Shown in pieces: positions 1 to 6,751 of a DNA stretch of 46,905 bases. The stretch is from positions 1-46,905 of the forward strand of contig CAYSHK010000019.1 of the NCBI GenBank assembly GCA_964430935.1, given 5' to 3'. Origin of the DNA: Thermopetrobacter sp964430935 (lineage in GTDB: Bacteria > Pseudomonadota > Alphaproteobacteria > Rhizobiales > Aestuariivirgaceae). The position numbers and the translations under genes are program-made. Within the stretch, counting starts at the first letter, position 1; each line of letters starts with the position of its first letter. The notes under the pieces were generated by a model, which worked only from the letters and a program-made list of their open reading frames with translations, made no database searches and was not told the origin of the DNA.

Positions 1-81
1 ATCTATGTGGAGATGACGGAAGTTCGGCAGATCTTCCCTGTCCGGACGGACATAGTGGTACATGACGGCCTTCAGTGGCAT
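1..81 (-). CDS. Polysaccharide deacetylase-like protein, N-terminal fragment
   Basis: Only the first 27 residues are inside the window. Reading leftward from an ATG at 81 gives a protein starting MPLKAVMYHYVRPDREDLP and then FRHLHID. The M-Y-H-Y-V-R-P opening followed by a leucine/aspartate-rich turn is the usual beginning of NodB-type polysaccharide deacetylases in surface-glycan clusters. The start overlaps the last 10 nt of the formyltransferase gene (ATG inside its final codons), which indicates translational coupling. The catalytic Asp and His residues lie outside the window, so activity cannot be judged. The family call is inference from a short stretch. Confidence 0.6.
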   Translation of the reverse strand, partial: MPLKAVMYHYVRPDREDLPNFRHLHID

Positions 82-941
82 GTCCCTTCTCCATCGGCTT
101 CGACTTCCCGTCGGGCTCCATGAAGAACGGGATTCACCACCAGTCGGCAGTTCGCATCACGACGCCGACGGTCCTCGAGATACCGTTCGACCATCCCGTT
201 CCGAAAGTTTTCGTAGAGACGTCCGACCGCTTCTTCGGAAAAGTCCTTTTTCCTGTAGTAATATGTTTGCTCGGGCACTTCCGGCTGAGGCATGCGCACC
301 AGACGGTCGAAGTTTTCCACGAGTTCCGCATAGACGCCGGCCATGCGCATGATGAGCCGGTTCCCCACGGAGTGGGGGGTATCTCCCCAGCAGTATTCGG
401 CCCTCATCTGATGGATGATCTCACCGGTATCCACGCCGGCATCCATGTACATGAACGTGGCTCCGACACACTCCGGCTCCCCGTTCACGAGCGGCCAGAA
501 ATTAGTGCCGCTGCCGCGATAGCGCGGAGAAAGGCCGAGATGGACGTTGAGAAGGCGTCCCGAATATTCCTCCAGCAACCGCCCCCGGATGATCGAACAT
601 CCATAGGCCACCAGAAGATCGGGAGACATTTCGAGGATCCGTTCAACCATAGATCGGTCGTTCACCGCCCCCTTGGGTACCTGGACGGGATTGGAACGGT
701 CCTCCGCATTCTCCACGAAAAGCGAGAAGAAATCGCGTTCCGAACAATCGCGTGCCTGGAGGTGCCGCCGGCGCAAATCCTTTTCCCCATCCTCGGCGGC
801 GACGAGGTTGGAAAGACTTTTCTCCGTTCCTTCGCAACAGGACATGAGAACGCGGAGACCGGGGCGGAGGGCCAGATACTTGCGGAAGAAGGCATGCCGC
901 AATTCCGAACCGGTGAGAATGACTACCGTCTTTTCCTTCAT
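72..941 (-). CDS. Formyltransferase family protein (sugar N-formyltransferase-like)
   Basis: A 289-residue protein of the formyl-transfer fold shared by PurN, Fmt and the sugar N-formyltransferases; it would move a formyl group from 10-formyl-tetrahydrofolate to an amine. The catalytic Asn-His-Asp set is visible as N132 and H134 in LLNVHLGLSPRYRGSG and D171 in MDAGVDTGEIIHQ. It is unlike the true PurN at 14139-14801, and it lacks the C-terminal OB domain expected of a methionyl-tRNA formyltransferase. It ends in the start of a deacetylase-like gene, so a role in making a formylated surface sugar is likely (inference). It lies 42 nt downstream of aspS on the same strand, and its base composition looks lower in GC than aspS. 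The exact substrate cannot be read from sequence. Confidence 0.75.
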   Translation of the reverse strand: MKEKTVVILTGSELRHAFFRKYLALRPGLRVLMSCCEGTEKSLSNLVAAEDGEKDLRRRHLQARDCSERDFFSLFVENAEDRSNPVQVPKGAVNDRSMVERILEMSPDLLVAYGCSIIRGRLLEEYSGRLLNVHLGLSPRYRGSGTNFWPLVNGEPECVGATFMYMDAGVDTGEIIHQMRAEYCWGDTPHSVGNRLIMRMAGVYAELVENFDRLVRMPQPEVPEQTYYYRKKDFSEEAVGRLYENFRNGMVERYLEDRRRRDANCRLVVNPVLHGARREVEADGEGTCH

Positions 942-983
942 GCGTCTGTCCCGTTGGGAATGCGGAACCTGTCGGAAACGTTC

Positions 984-2795
984 CTAATCCGTCTTCTTCT
1001 TGGGCGGGATCACGCGGATGTGGAGTTCGCGCAGCTGGCTCGGCGACAGCTCCGAGGGGGCGCCCATCAGCAGATCCTCGGCCTGCTGGTTCATCGGGAA
1101 CATCACCACCTCGCGGATGTTGGGCTCGTCGGCCAGAAGCATGACGATGCGGTCCAGACCGGGCGCGATGCCGCCGTGGGGCGGCGCGCCGTACTGGAAG
1201 GCCCGCCACAGCGCGCCGAACTTCTCCTCGACCACGGCCTCGTCGTAGCCGGCAATGCCGAAGGCCATCTTCATCAGCTCCGGAAGGTGGTTCCGGATGG
1301 CGCCGGAGGAAAGTTCCACGCCGTTGCAGACGATGTCGTACTGCCAGGCCTTCAGAGCCAGCACCGGCCCCATGTCCCCCGCCGCCAGCGCCGTCTTCGC
1401 GGCCTCCAGGGCCTCCATGCCTCCCTGCGGCATGGAGAAGGGATTGTGGGAGAAGTCGATGCGCTTCTCCTCCTCGTTCCACTCGTACATGGGAAAGTCC
1501 ACGATCCAGCAGAACGAGAAGCGGTCCTTTTCGGTCAGCTCCAGCTCCTCTCCGATGCGGACGCGGGCGTCGGCCGCGAACGGCGCGAACTTCTTCGGAT
1601 CCCCGGCCACGAAGAAGGCCGCGTCCCCGGCCTGAAGGCCGAGCTGCTCGCGGATGGCCTCCGTGCGCTCCGGACCGATGTTCTTGGCCAGAGGTCCGGC
1701 GCCGCCGTCCTCGCGGAACATGATGTAGCCGAGGCCGGGCTGCCCCTCCTTCTGGGCCCAGTTGTTCATGCGGTCGCAGAAGGCGCGCGATCCGCCGCCG
1801 GGGGCGGGAATGGCCCAGACGCGATTGCGGGCGTCCTTCTCCAGCATCTGCGCGAAGATGCGGAAGCCGGAATCCCGGAAATGCTCCGAGACATCCTGCA
1901 TCTCGATCGGGTTGCGCAGATCCGGCTTGTCGGTGCCGTACTTCGCGATGGCCTCGTCATAGGGAATGCGCGGGAATTCCGCAGTCACGGGGCGGCCTCC
2001 ACCGAACTCCAGGAAGAGATCGCGCAGCACCGGCTCCACGGCATTGAAGACGTCCTCCTGCGTGACGAAGCTCATCTCGATGTCGAGCTGATAGAATTCG
2101 CCGGGCGACCGGTCGGCGCGTGCGTCCTCGTCCCGGAAGCAGGGCGCGATCTGGAAATAGCGGTCGAAGCCGGAGGCCATGATGAGCTGCTTGTACTGCT
2201 GGGGGGCCTGCGGCAGGGCGTAGAACTTGCCCGGATGCAGCCGCGAGGGCACCACGAAATCGCGCGCGCCCTCCGGAGAGGAGGCGGTGAGGATGGGGGT
2301 CTGGAACTCCGTGAATCCCTCCTCCGTCATGCGCCGGCGCAACCAGGCCGTCACCTCCGAACGCAGCATGATGTTGCGATGCATCTTTTCCCGGCGCAGA
2401 TCCAGATAGCGGTGGCGCAACCGGATCTCCTCCGGATAGTCCGGCTCTCCGAACACCGGCAGCGGCAGCTCCCTGGCTTCGGAGAGCACGTCGATGGTGG
2501 TGGCGAAGACCTCCACCTCGCCGGTGGGCAACTTGGGATTTTCCGTGCCCTCGGGGCGGGCGCGCACGTAGCCATCGACCCGGATCACCCATTCGGCATG
2601 GAGTTTCTCGGCCGTGGCGAAGGCCGGAGAATCGGGATCGGCCACGACCTGCGTGATGCCGTAGTGGTCGCGCAGGTCGATGAACAGCACGCCGCCATGG
2701 TCGCGGATGCGGTGCACCCAGCCGGACAGACGGACCGTTTCGCCGATGTGCGAGCTGCGCAGCTCGCCACAGGTGTGCGTTCTGTATTCGTGCAT
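984..2795 (-). CDS. aspS: Aspartate--tRNA ligase (probably Asp/Asn non-discriminating)
   Basis: Charges tRNA-Asp with aspartate in the cytoplasm. The 603-residue protein has the bacterial AspRS order: N-terminal OB-fold anticodon-binding domain (about 1-105), class II core with motif 2 FRDEDARADR (220-229) and QLDIEMSF (237-244), the bacterial insertion domain (about 290-420), and motif 3 GIAPGLDR (542-549). The start at 2795 (MHEYRTHTCGEL) is preferred over an upstream in-frame start at 2846 because GGGGAAA sits just before it and because family members begin here. His33 (RDHGG) and Gly83 (RPEG) fall where the Pseudomonas non-discriminating enzyme has His31 and Gly82, whereas E. coli has Leu and Lys. 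The enzyme may therefore also mischarge tRNA-Asn for GatCAB (inference). Confidence 0.97.
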   Translation of the reverse strand: MHEYRTHTCGELRSSHIGETVRLSGWVHRIRDHGGVLFIDLRDHYGITQVVADPDSPAFATAEKLHAEWVIRVDGYVRARPEGTENPKLPTGEVEVFATTIDVLSEARELPLPVFGEPDYPEEIRLRHRYLDLRREKMHRNIMLRSEVTAWLRRRMTEEGFTEFQTPILTASSPEGARDFVVPSRLHPGKFYALPQAPQQYKQLIMASGFDRYFQIAPCFRDEDARADRSPGEFYQLDIEMSFVTQEDVFNAVEPVLRDLFLEFGGGRPVTAEFPRIPYDEAIAKYGTDKPDLRNPIEMQDVSEHFRDSGFRIFAQMLEKDARNRVWAIPAPGGGSRAFCDRMNNWAQKEGQPGLGYIMFREDGGAGPLAKNIGPERTEAIREQLGLQAGDAAFFVAGDPKKFAPFAADARVRIGEELELTEKDRFSFCWIVDFPMYEWNEEEKRIDFSHNPFSMPQGGMEALEAAKTALAAGDMGPVLALKAWQYDIVCNGVELSSGAIRNHLPELMKMAFGIAGYDEAVVEEKFGALWRAFQYGAPPHGGIAPGLDRIVMLLADEPNIREVVMFPMNQQAEDLLMGAPSELSPSQLRELHIRVIPPKKKTD

Positions 2796-2836
2796 CGATA
2801 TTTCCCCGAGGGTGAAGCCAATCAGCAGTCGCCCGG

Positions 2837-2865
2837 AAAAGCGCACAGGGGGGGCGGAATGTCAA
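2837..2865 (-). promoter_or_regulatory. Candidate aspS promoter
   Basis: Minus-strand TTGACA at 2860-2865 matches the sigma-70 -35 consensus exactly. The -10 about 17 bases downstream (GCTTTT) is poor, so the call is tentative. Confidence 0.3.
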
Positions 2866-3000
2866 GGTTTCACACCGGCGCGCACCGCATGCCAGGAGCG
2901 ACCATCTCCATCCGCATCCCATTTCCGTGTTTCCGCTCCTGACGGTCCCCTCTTCATCCCCTGCCTTTGGCAACCGTTCCTGCAATCCGCGGCATACATC

Positions 3001-3028
3001 TTGAATTTTCGCAATCCACGGTTATGAA
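3001..3028 (+). promoter_or_regulatory. Candidate rnd promoter
   Basis: TTGAAT (3001-3006), a 16-base spacer, then TATGAA (3023-3028). It would give a leader of roughly 180 nt before the rnd start codon. No experimental support; consensus match only. Confidence 0.35.
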
Positions 3029-3214
3029 ATCAAAGACTTTCAACCAGGAAATCGCTGATGCGGCGCATGTCCTGCCGGATCCGGGGCATGACCTTCTCTC
3101 CACGGGTTTCCTCCAAAGGTGGCATGAGGATTTGACCGGAGGCCGCCTCCGGCGCATATTGCCACCGCCACCGGTCGTCCATTCACGTCCATTTCGGCGG
3201 GGGGAACCATTTCC

Positions 3215-4357
3215 ATGGAAGTCATTTCAACAACGGAGGAGCTCGCCGCGTTCTGCGAGGAGATGCGCGGCGAGGAATTCGTCACGGTCGATACCGAGTT
3301 CATGCGGGAGAAGACCTTCTGGCCCGTGCTGTGCCTCATCCAGATGGCCGGTGAAAACAGGGCCGCCATCATAGATCCGATGGCGAAGGGCATGGATCTC
3401 GCGCCATTCTTCGAGCTCATGGCGGATGAAAGCGTGCTGAAGGTCTTCCATGCGGGACGGCAGGACATAGAGATCATCCACCACCTTTCCGGCGTCATCC
3501 CCCATCCGCTCTTCGACACGCAGGTCGCGGCGATGGTCTGCGGCTTCGGCGACCAGGTGGGATACGAGGCCCTGGTCAACAGGTTGGCGAAGGCGCACAT
3601 CGACAAATCGTCCCGCTTCACCGACTGGGCGCGCCGTCCCCTGACGGACAAGCAGCTGAAATACGCGCTTTCCGACGTCACGCACCTGCGCGTCATCTAT
3701 CGCAAGCTGTGCGAACAGCTGCGCCGGAGCGGGCGGGAGCCATGGCTGAAGGAGGAGATGGACATTCTCACGAGTCCGGAGACCTACGCCCAGCATCCCG
3801 AGGAGGCGTGGAAACGCGTCAAATTCCGTCCGCGCAATGCCAGACAGCTGGCCGCCCTGCAGGAACTGGCCGCCTGGCGGGAGCGGGAGGCCCAGCGCCG
3901 CGACCAGCCGCGGCGCCGCATTCTCAAGGACGAGGCGCTGACGGAGCTGGCCACCCAGATGCCCGAAACCGAGCGCGAGCTGGCGCGCATGCGGACCATC
4001 TCCGACAATCTCGCGAAATCCCGCAGCGGACGCGAGATCCTGGAGGCCATAGCACGAGCCAAGGCCCTGCCCGCGGACCGACTGCCCCCCATGCCGGAGC
4101 GGCCGCGCCCGGGACCGGAAGGCGCTTCGGCCATGGCGGACGTGCTGAAACTCGCCCTCAAGATCGTATCGGAACGCGAGCACATCGCACCGCGTCTGAT
4201 CGCCTCGGCAAGGGACGTGGAACGGATCGCCGCCGGAGACCGCGACGTGCCGGCCCTGAAGGGTTGGCGGCGGGAGGTGTACGGGGATCTGGCGCTCGCC
4301 CTGCTGCGGGGCGAAAAGGTCATCGCCATCCGCGACGGAAAACCCGGGATCTATTGA
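3215..4357 (+). CDS. rnd: Ribonuclease D
   Basis: A 3'-5' exoribonuclease that trims tRNA precursors and other small RNAs. The 380-residue protein carries the DEDDy nuclease signature: D26 and E28 in VDTEF, D84 in GRQDIE, and Y150/D154 in KYALSDVTHL. A HRDC domain follows at about residues 205-290, beginning RPRNARQLAALQELAAWRE. Length and order match the RNase D family. The start is supported by a purine-rich GGGGGGAA upstream of the ATG. It is divergent from aspS and convergent with the secreted-protein gene at 4495-4938, from which a terminator separates it. The aspS-rnd pairing is familiar from alphaproteobacterial genomes. Confidence 0.95.
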   Translation: MEVISTTEELAAFCEEMRGEEFVTVDTEFMREKTFWPVLCLIQMAGENRAAIIDPMAKGMDLAPFFELMADESVLKVFHAGRQDIEIIHHLSGVIPHPLFDTQVAAMVCGFGDQVGYEALVNRLAKAHIDKSSRFTDWARRPLTDKQLKYALSDVTHLRVIYRKLCEQLRRSGREPWLKEEMDILTSPETYAQHPEEAWKRVKFRPRNARQLAALQELAAWREREAQRRDQPRRRILKDEALTELATQMPETERELARMRTISDNLAKSRSGREILEAIARAKALPADRLPPMPERPRPGPEGASAMADVLKLALKIVSEREHIAPRLIASARDVERIAAGDRDVPALKGWRREVYGDLALALLRGEKVIAIRDGKPGIY

Positions 4358-4434
4358 CCTTCCCCAGATCGCCCGGCCGCGCGTCGCGGTTCGGCACGCG
4401 CAGTCACGACCGGACCTTCCGGCCGCGCCGGAAC

Positions 4435-4480
4435 AAAAAAAAACGAAACGGGCAGGAACGGCAAGTTCCCTCCCGTTTCG
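4435..4480 (-). terminator. Rho-independent terminator of the 4495-4938 gene
   Basis: Arms CGAAACGGG (4444-4452) and CCCGTTTCG (4472-4480) pair perfectly, with an inner GGAAC/GTTCC. On the minus strand the hairpin is followed by nine T residues (4435-4443), directly after the stop of the secreted-protein gene. It sits 80-120 nt past the rnd stop and may also limit rightward transcription. Confidence 0.85.
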
Positions 4481-4494
4481 TGCCTTTGCAGGGG

Positions 4495-4938
4495 TCAATA
4501 CTTCGCCTTGAAGTTCACTTTCTTGCGGGGCGCGGCAACCGCATCCGGAATTCCGCCGCGGGCCGTCTCGTCCACGCCCCCGGAAGCCGTGTCATCCGGC
4601 TTCTCTTTCTTCTCTTTCTTCAGCCGTGCGGTGCGATCCGCCGGCTCCAGCCCTCCCGCCGGCTTGACCCCGGGCTTGTCCGTACCCAGAGTCGCCGCAT
4701 CCGCAAGATCCCGTCCCGGAAGGGAAACCGGTCTGCGCCTCGGCAGAGGGGGACGCGACGCAACCCTCCTCGGCTGCAGATTCATGTTCTTGCCGTCGTA
4801 TGTCCTGTAGAGCTCCTTCGCGGAACCGTTGGCCGCCGACGAACCGGTTTCCGCCGTCTCTCCGCTCCAGGCGGACGCACCCGCCAGAACGGACATGACC
4901 AGTACTCCCGCCGAGAGAGCAACGAGCTTCCCTCTCAT
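4495..4938 (-). CDS. Small secreted basic protein of unknown function
   Basis: I do not recognise this 147-residue protein. It starts with a clear Sec signal peptide (MRGKLVALSAGVLVMSVLAG then ASAWSGE, with cleavage likely after ASA near residue 23), so the mature form should be periplasmic or exported. The mature part is low in hydrophobics, has a Pro/Arg-rich middle (RPPLPRRRP), a Lys/Glu run (KKEKKEK) and a basic tail ending KKVNFKAKY, and looks largely disordered. The ATG at 4938 is chosen over an in-frame start at 5004 because GGGAG lies 8 nt upstream and the signal peptide starts here. It has its own candidate promoter and a strong terminator, so it is probably a single-gene unit. Confidence 0.7.
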   Translation of the reverse strand: MRGKLVALSAGVLVMSVLAGASAWSGETAETGSSAANGSAKELYRTYDGKNMNLQPRRVASRPPLPRRRPVSLPGRDLADAATLGTDKPGVKPAGGLEPADRTARLKKEKKEKPDDTASGGVDETARGGIPDAVAAPRKKVNFKAKY

Positions 4939-5007
4939 GATCTCAACTCCCGCTTTGGGCCCCCGAGCCACCACTTTATGGATATCGGAGCGCCTTTGAT
5001 GCAACCG

Positions 5008-5036
5008 AAGTTACTTGCAGGCGGACGTTGCGTCAA
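5008..5036 (-). promoter_or_regulatory. Candidate promoter for the secreted basic protein
   Basis: On the minus strand, TTGACG (5031-5036), a 17-base spacer and TAACTT (5008-5013). The predicted transcription start lies about 65 nt before the ATG at 4938. Confidence 0.4.
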
Positions 5037-5070
5037 TTGAATCTTGCCCGAAATGCGACAGAAATTTGCG

Positions 5071-5093
5071 GATTGCAACGATCCGTTGCAATC
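5071..5093. repeat. Perfect 23-bp palindrome between ppx and the secreted-protein gene
   Basis: Arms GATTGCAACG (5071-5080) and CGTTGCAATC (5084-5093) are exact reverse complements around a 3-base centre. It lies 44 nt past the ppx stop and about 35 nt upstream of the -35 of the next gene. It has no adjoining T-run, so it could be an operator or a T-less hairpin at the ppx 3' end. Confidence 0.7.
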
Positions 5094-5136
5094 GGGACAC
5101 ACCGCGATGAAAAGTGATGGGGCGCCGCGTATCGGA

Positions 5137-6669
5137 TCAGGTACGGATGATGCCGGTACGCCCCAGTGCGCGGGCGAGCTGGGCGAGGCGTTTCTCGACC
5201 GTTTCGCCCACCAGCGCGGCGTTGTCCCCTTCCAGGCGGAGCACCAGATGCCCGTTTTCCAGCTCCAGGGGAATGCCCGGCAGCGCGCCCGGCATGGCGG
5301 CGGAAAGGGAATAGGCGAGACGGAACAGCCCGGCCAGCACGCGGGCCCGGCGGATCGCCTTGTCGTCCACGAGGGCGGCGATCTCCGCCGGCGGTGTGGC
5401 GAAGACGCCCTGATAGCGGAAGAAGACCGTCAGGGCGAGAAAGGCGCGGGAATAGTGGTCGATGCCCGTGAAGTTCGCCTGCGACACCAGCGTGAACGCG
5501 CGCGAGCCGCGGTAGTCGGGATGGGCCCGCCAGCCGATGTCGGCCAGCATGCAGGCGGCGTAGCGCAGACGGCTCCAGCGCCTCGTGCACTCGATGCCCT
5601 CCGGATTGCATACGCGGTCCGACCAGTCGCACAGCTCCAGTTCGTGCTCCGGAGAGCGGGAGTACCGCCTTGCGAAGTCCCATGTGGCGGAGAGAAGCGG
5701 ATCCGACTTGCGCTTGCCCTTCGGAAGATTGGCGTAGAGCACGCCTTCGCGCACGCCGAGGACCGAGAAGACGAGATTGCGCGCGCCCGACATGGCCAGC
5801 AGACGGTTCAGCACCATGGCGGCGAGGGGCAGCGTCTCCGCCCGGCGCTCGGAGACGTCCGCCGCCTCCACCACCTCGCCGGGCGTCATGCGCGAGACCT
5901 GCTCGGTCAGTCGCAGCGCCTCGTGGCGCGGGACCGTGTAGTAGTGTATGACCCGCAGGGGGTAGCCGGTGGCGCTCATGTGGATGCGGGCGAGATTGCG
6001 CCACGCGCCTCCGACGGCATAGAAGGCGCGCGCCTCCAGCTTCTTCAGGATGGGGGCGTTGCGGAAGGCATCCTCGACGATCTCCGTCGCGCGGCCCATG
6101 TCGCCCCCGGAGAGGTCCATCAGGCGCAGGGGCCCCAGCGGGAGGGTGACGCCGCTCTTCACCTTGCCTTCCTTGATCGGCACCAGCTCCAGGGATCCGC
6201 CGCCGAGGTCACCCGTGACTCCGTTGGCATCCGGCATGCCGGCCAGCACGCCGCAGGCCGCGTAGCGGGCCTCCTCCTCGCCGGTGAGCACCTGGATTTC
6301 GTGTCCCAGAGCCTCGCGCGCGGCCCGTATGAAGTCCTCGCCGTTGGCGGCATCCCGCGCCGCCGCCGTGGCCAGCGCGAAGACGTGCCGGCATCCGGTC
6401 TGCTCGATCAGACGCCGGAAACGGGCCAAAGCGCGAATCGCCCGTCCGACGCCCTCCTCCGACAGCTCGCCCGAGGTGGCCACGCCCCTTCCGAGACCGG
6501 CGAGCACCTTCTCGTTGAACACGGGCGCGGGAGCCCGCCGCATGCCGTCGTAGATGACGAGGCGCACCGAATTCGAGCCGATGTCCACCACCGCGACCGG
6601 CTTCAGCCGCCCCGGCTTCGTCTCGTCGATCTTGTCGATGCGGAAGTCGGAAAGCGAAATGTCCGTCAT
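5137..6669 (-). CDS. ppx: Exopolyphosphatase / guanosine pentaphosphatase family (Ppx/GppA)
   Basis: Releases orthophosphate from the ends of polyphosphate; some relatives also hydrolyse pppGpp. The 510-residue protein has the actin/Hsp70-like fold signatures of the family: phosphate-1 loop VVDIGSNSVRLVIYD (27-41), ATAAARDAANGEDF (100-113), the acidic EEEARYA stretch (131-137) that carries the catalytic Glu, and phosphate-2 loop GDLGGGSLEL (153-162). An HD-like C-terminal domain follows, as in longer bacterial Ppx. It lies 82 nt downstream of ppk on the same strand, so synthesis and breakdown of polyphosphate are probably expressed together. Ppx versus GppA substrate preference cannot be decided from sequence; the ppk neighbour favours Ppx. 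Confidence 0.94.
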   Translation of the reverse strand: MTDISLSDFRIDKIDETKPGRLKPVAVVDIGSNSVRLVIYDGMRRAPAPVFNEKVLAGLGRGVATSGELSEEGVGRAIRALARFRRLIEQTGCRHVFALATAAARDAANGEDFIRAAREALGHEIQVLTGEEEARYAACGVLAGMPDANGVTGDLGGGSLELVPIKEGKVKSGVTLPLGPLRLMDLSGGDMGRATEIVEDAFRNAPILKKLEARAFYAVGGAWRNLARIHMSATGYPLRVIHYYTVPRHEALRLTEQVSRMTPGEVVEAADVSERRAETLPLAAMVLNRLLAMSGARNLVFSVLGVREGVLYANLPKGKRKSDPLLSATWDFARRYSRSPEHELELCDWSDRVCNPEGIECTRRWSRLRYAACMLADIGWRAHPDYRGSRAFTLVSQANFTGIDHYSRAFLALTVFFRYQGVFATPPAEIAALVDDKAIRRARVLAGLFRLAYSLSAAMPGALPGIPLELENGHLVLRLEGDNAALVGETVEKRLAQLARALGRTGIIRT

Positions 6670-6751
6670 GGATGCGTGCCCGTCCCAGATTTCCCCCGGA
6701 TGAATCCCCGCCCCCGCAGGACGGGCCCGGCCCTTTCCTCCGCCGGTCCTC

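Larger units (their letters stand above)
2796..3214. other. aspS-rnd divergent intergenic region
   Basis: About 420 bases between divergently read aspS and rnd with no gene I can support. It holds a perfect -35 element for aspS (TTGACA on the minus strand, 2860-2865) with only a weak -10 near 2837-2842. A rightward promoter candidate lies at 3001-3028. The rest looks non-coding, and short open frames across it do not resemble known proteins. Confidence 0.5.

Noticed and set aside
75..2942. A 955-codon open frame on the plus strand across the formyltransferase and aspS genes
   Set aside because: It is antisense to two well-supported genes, has no recognisable protein content and is rich in His/Arg/Gly, as expected from the reverse strand of a high-GC gene.
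2967..3374. Possible small gene in the aspS-rnd gap
   Set aside because: The frame overlaps the rnd start in a different frame, has Pro/Arg-rich composition and no ribosome site or similarity.
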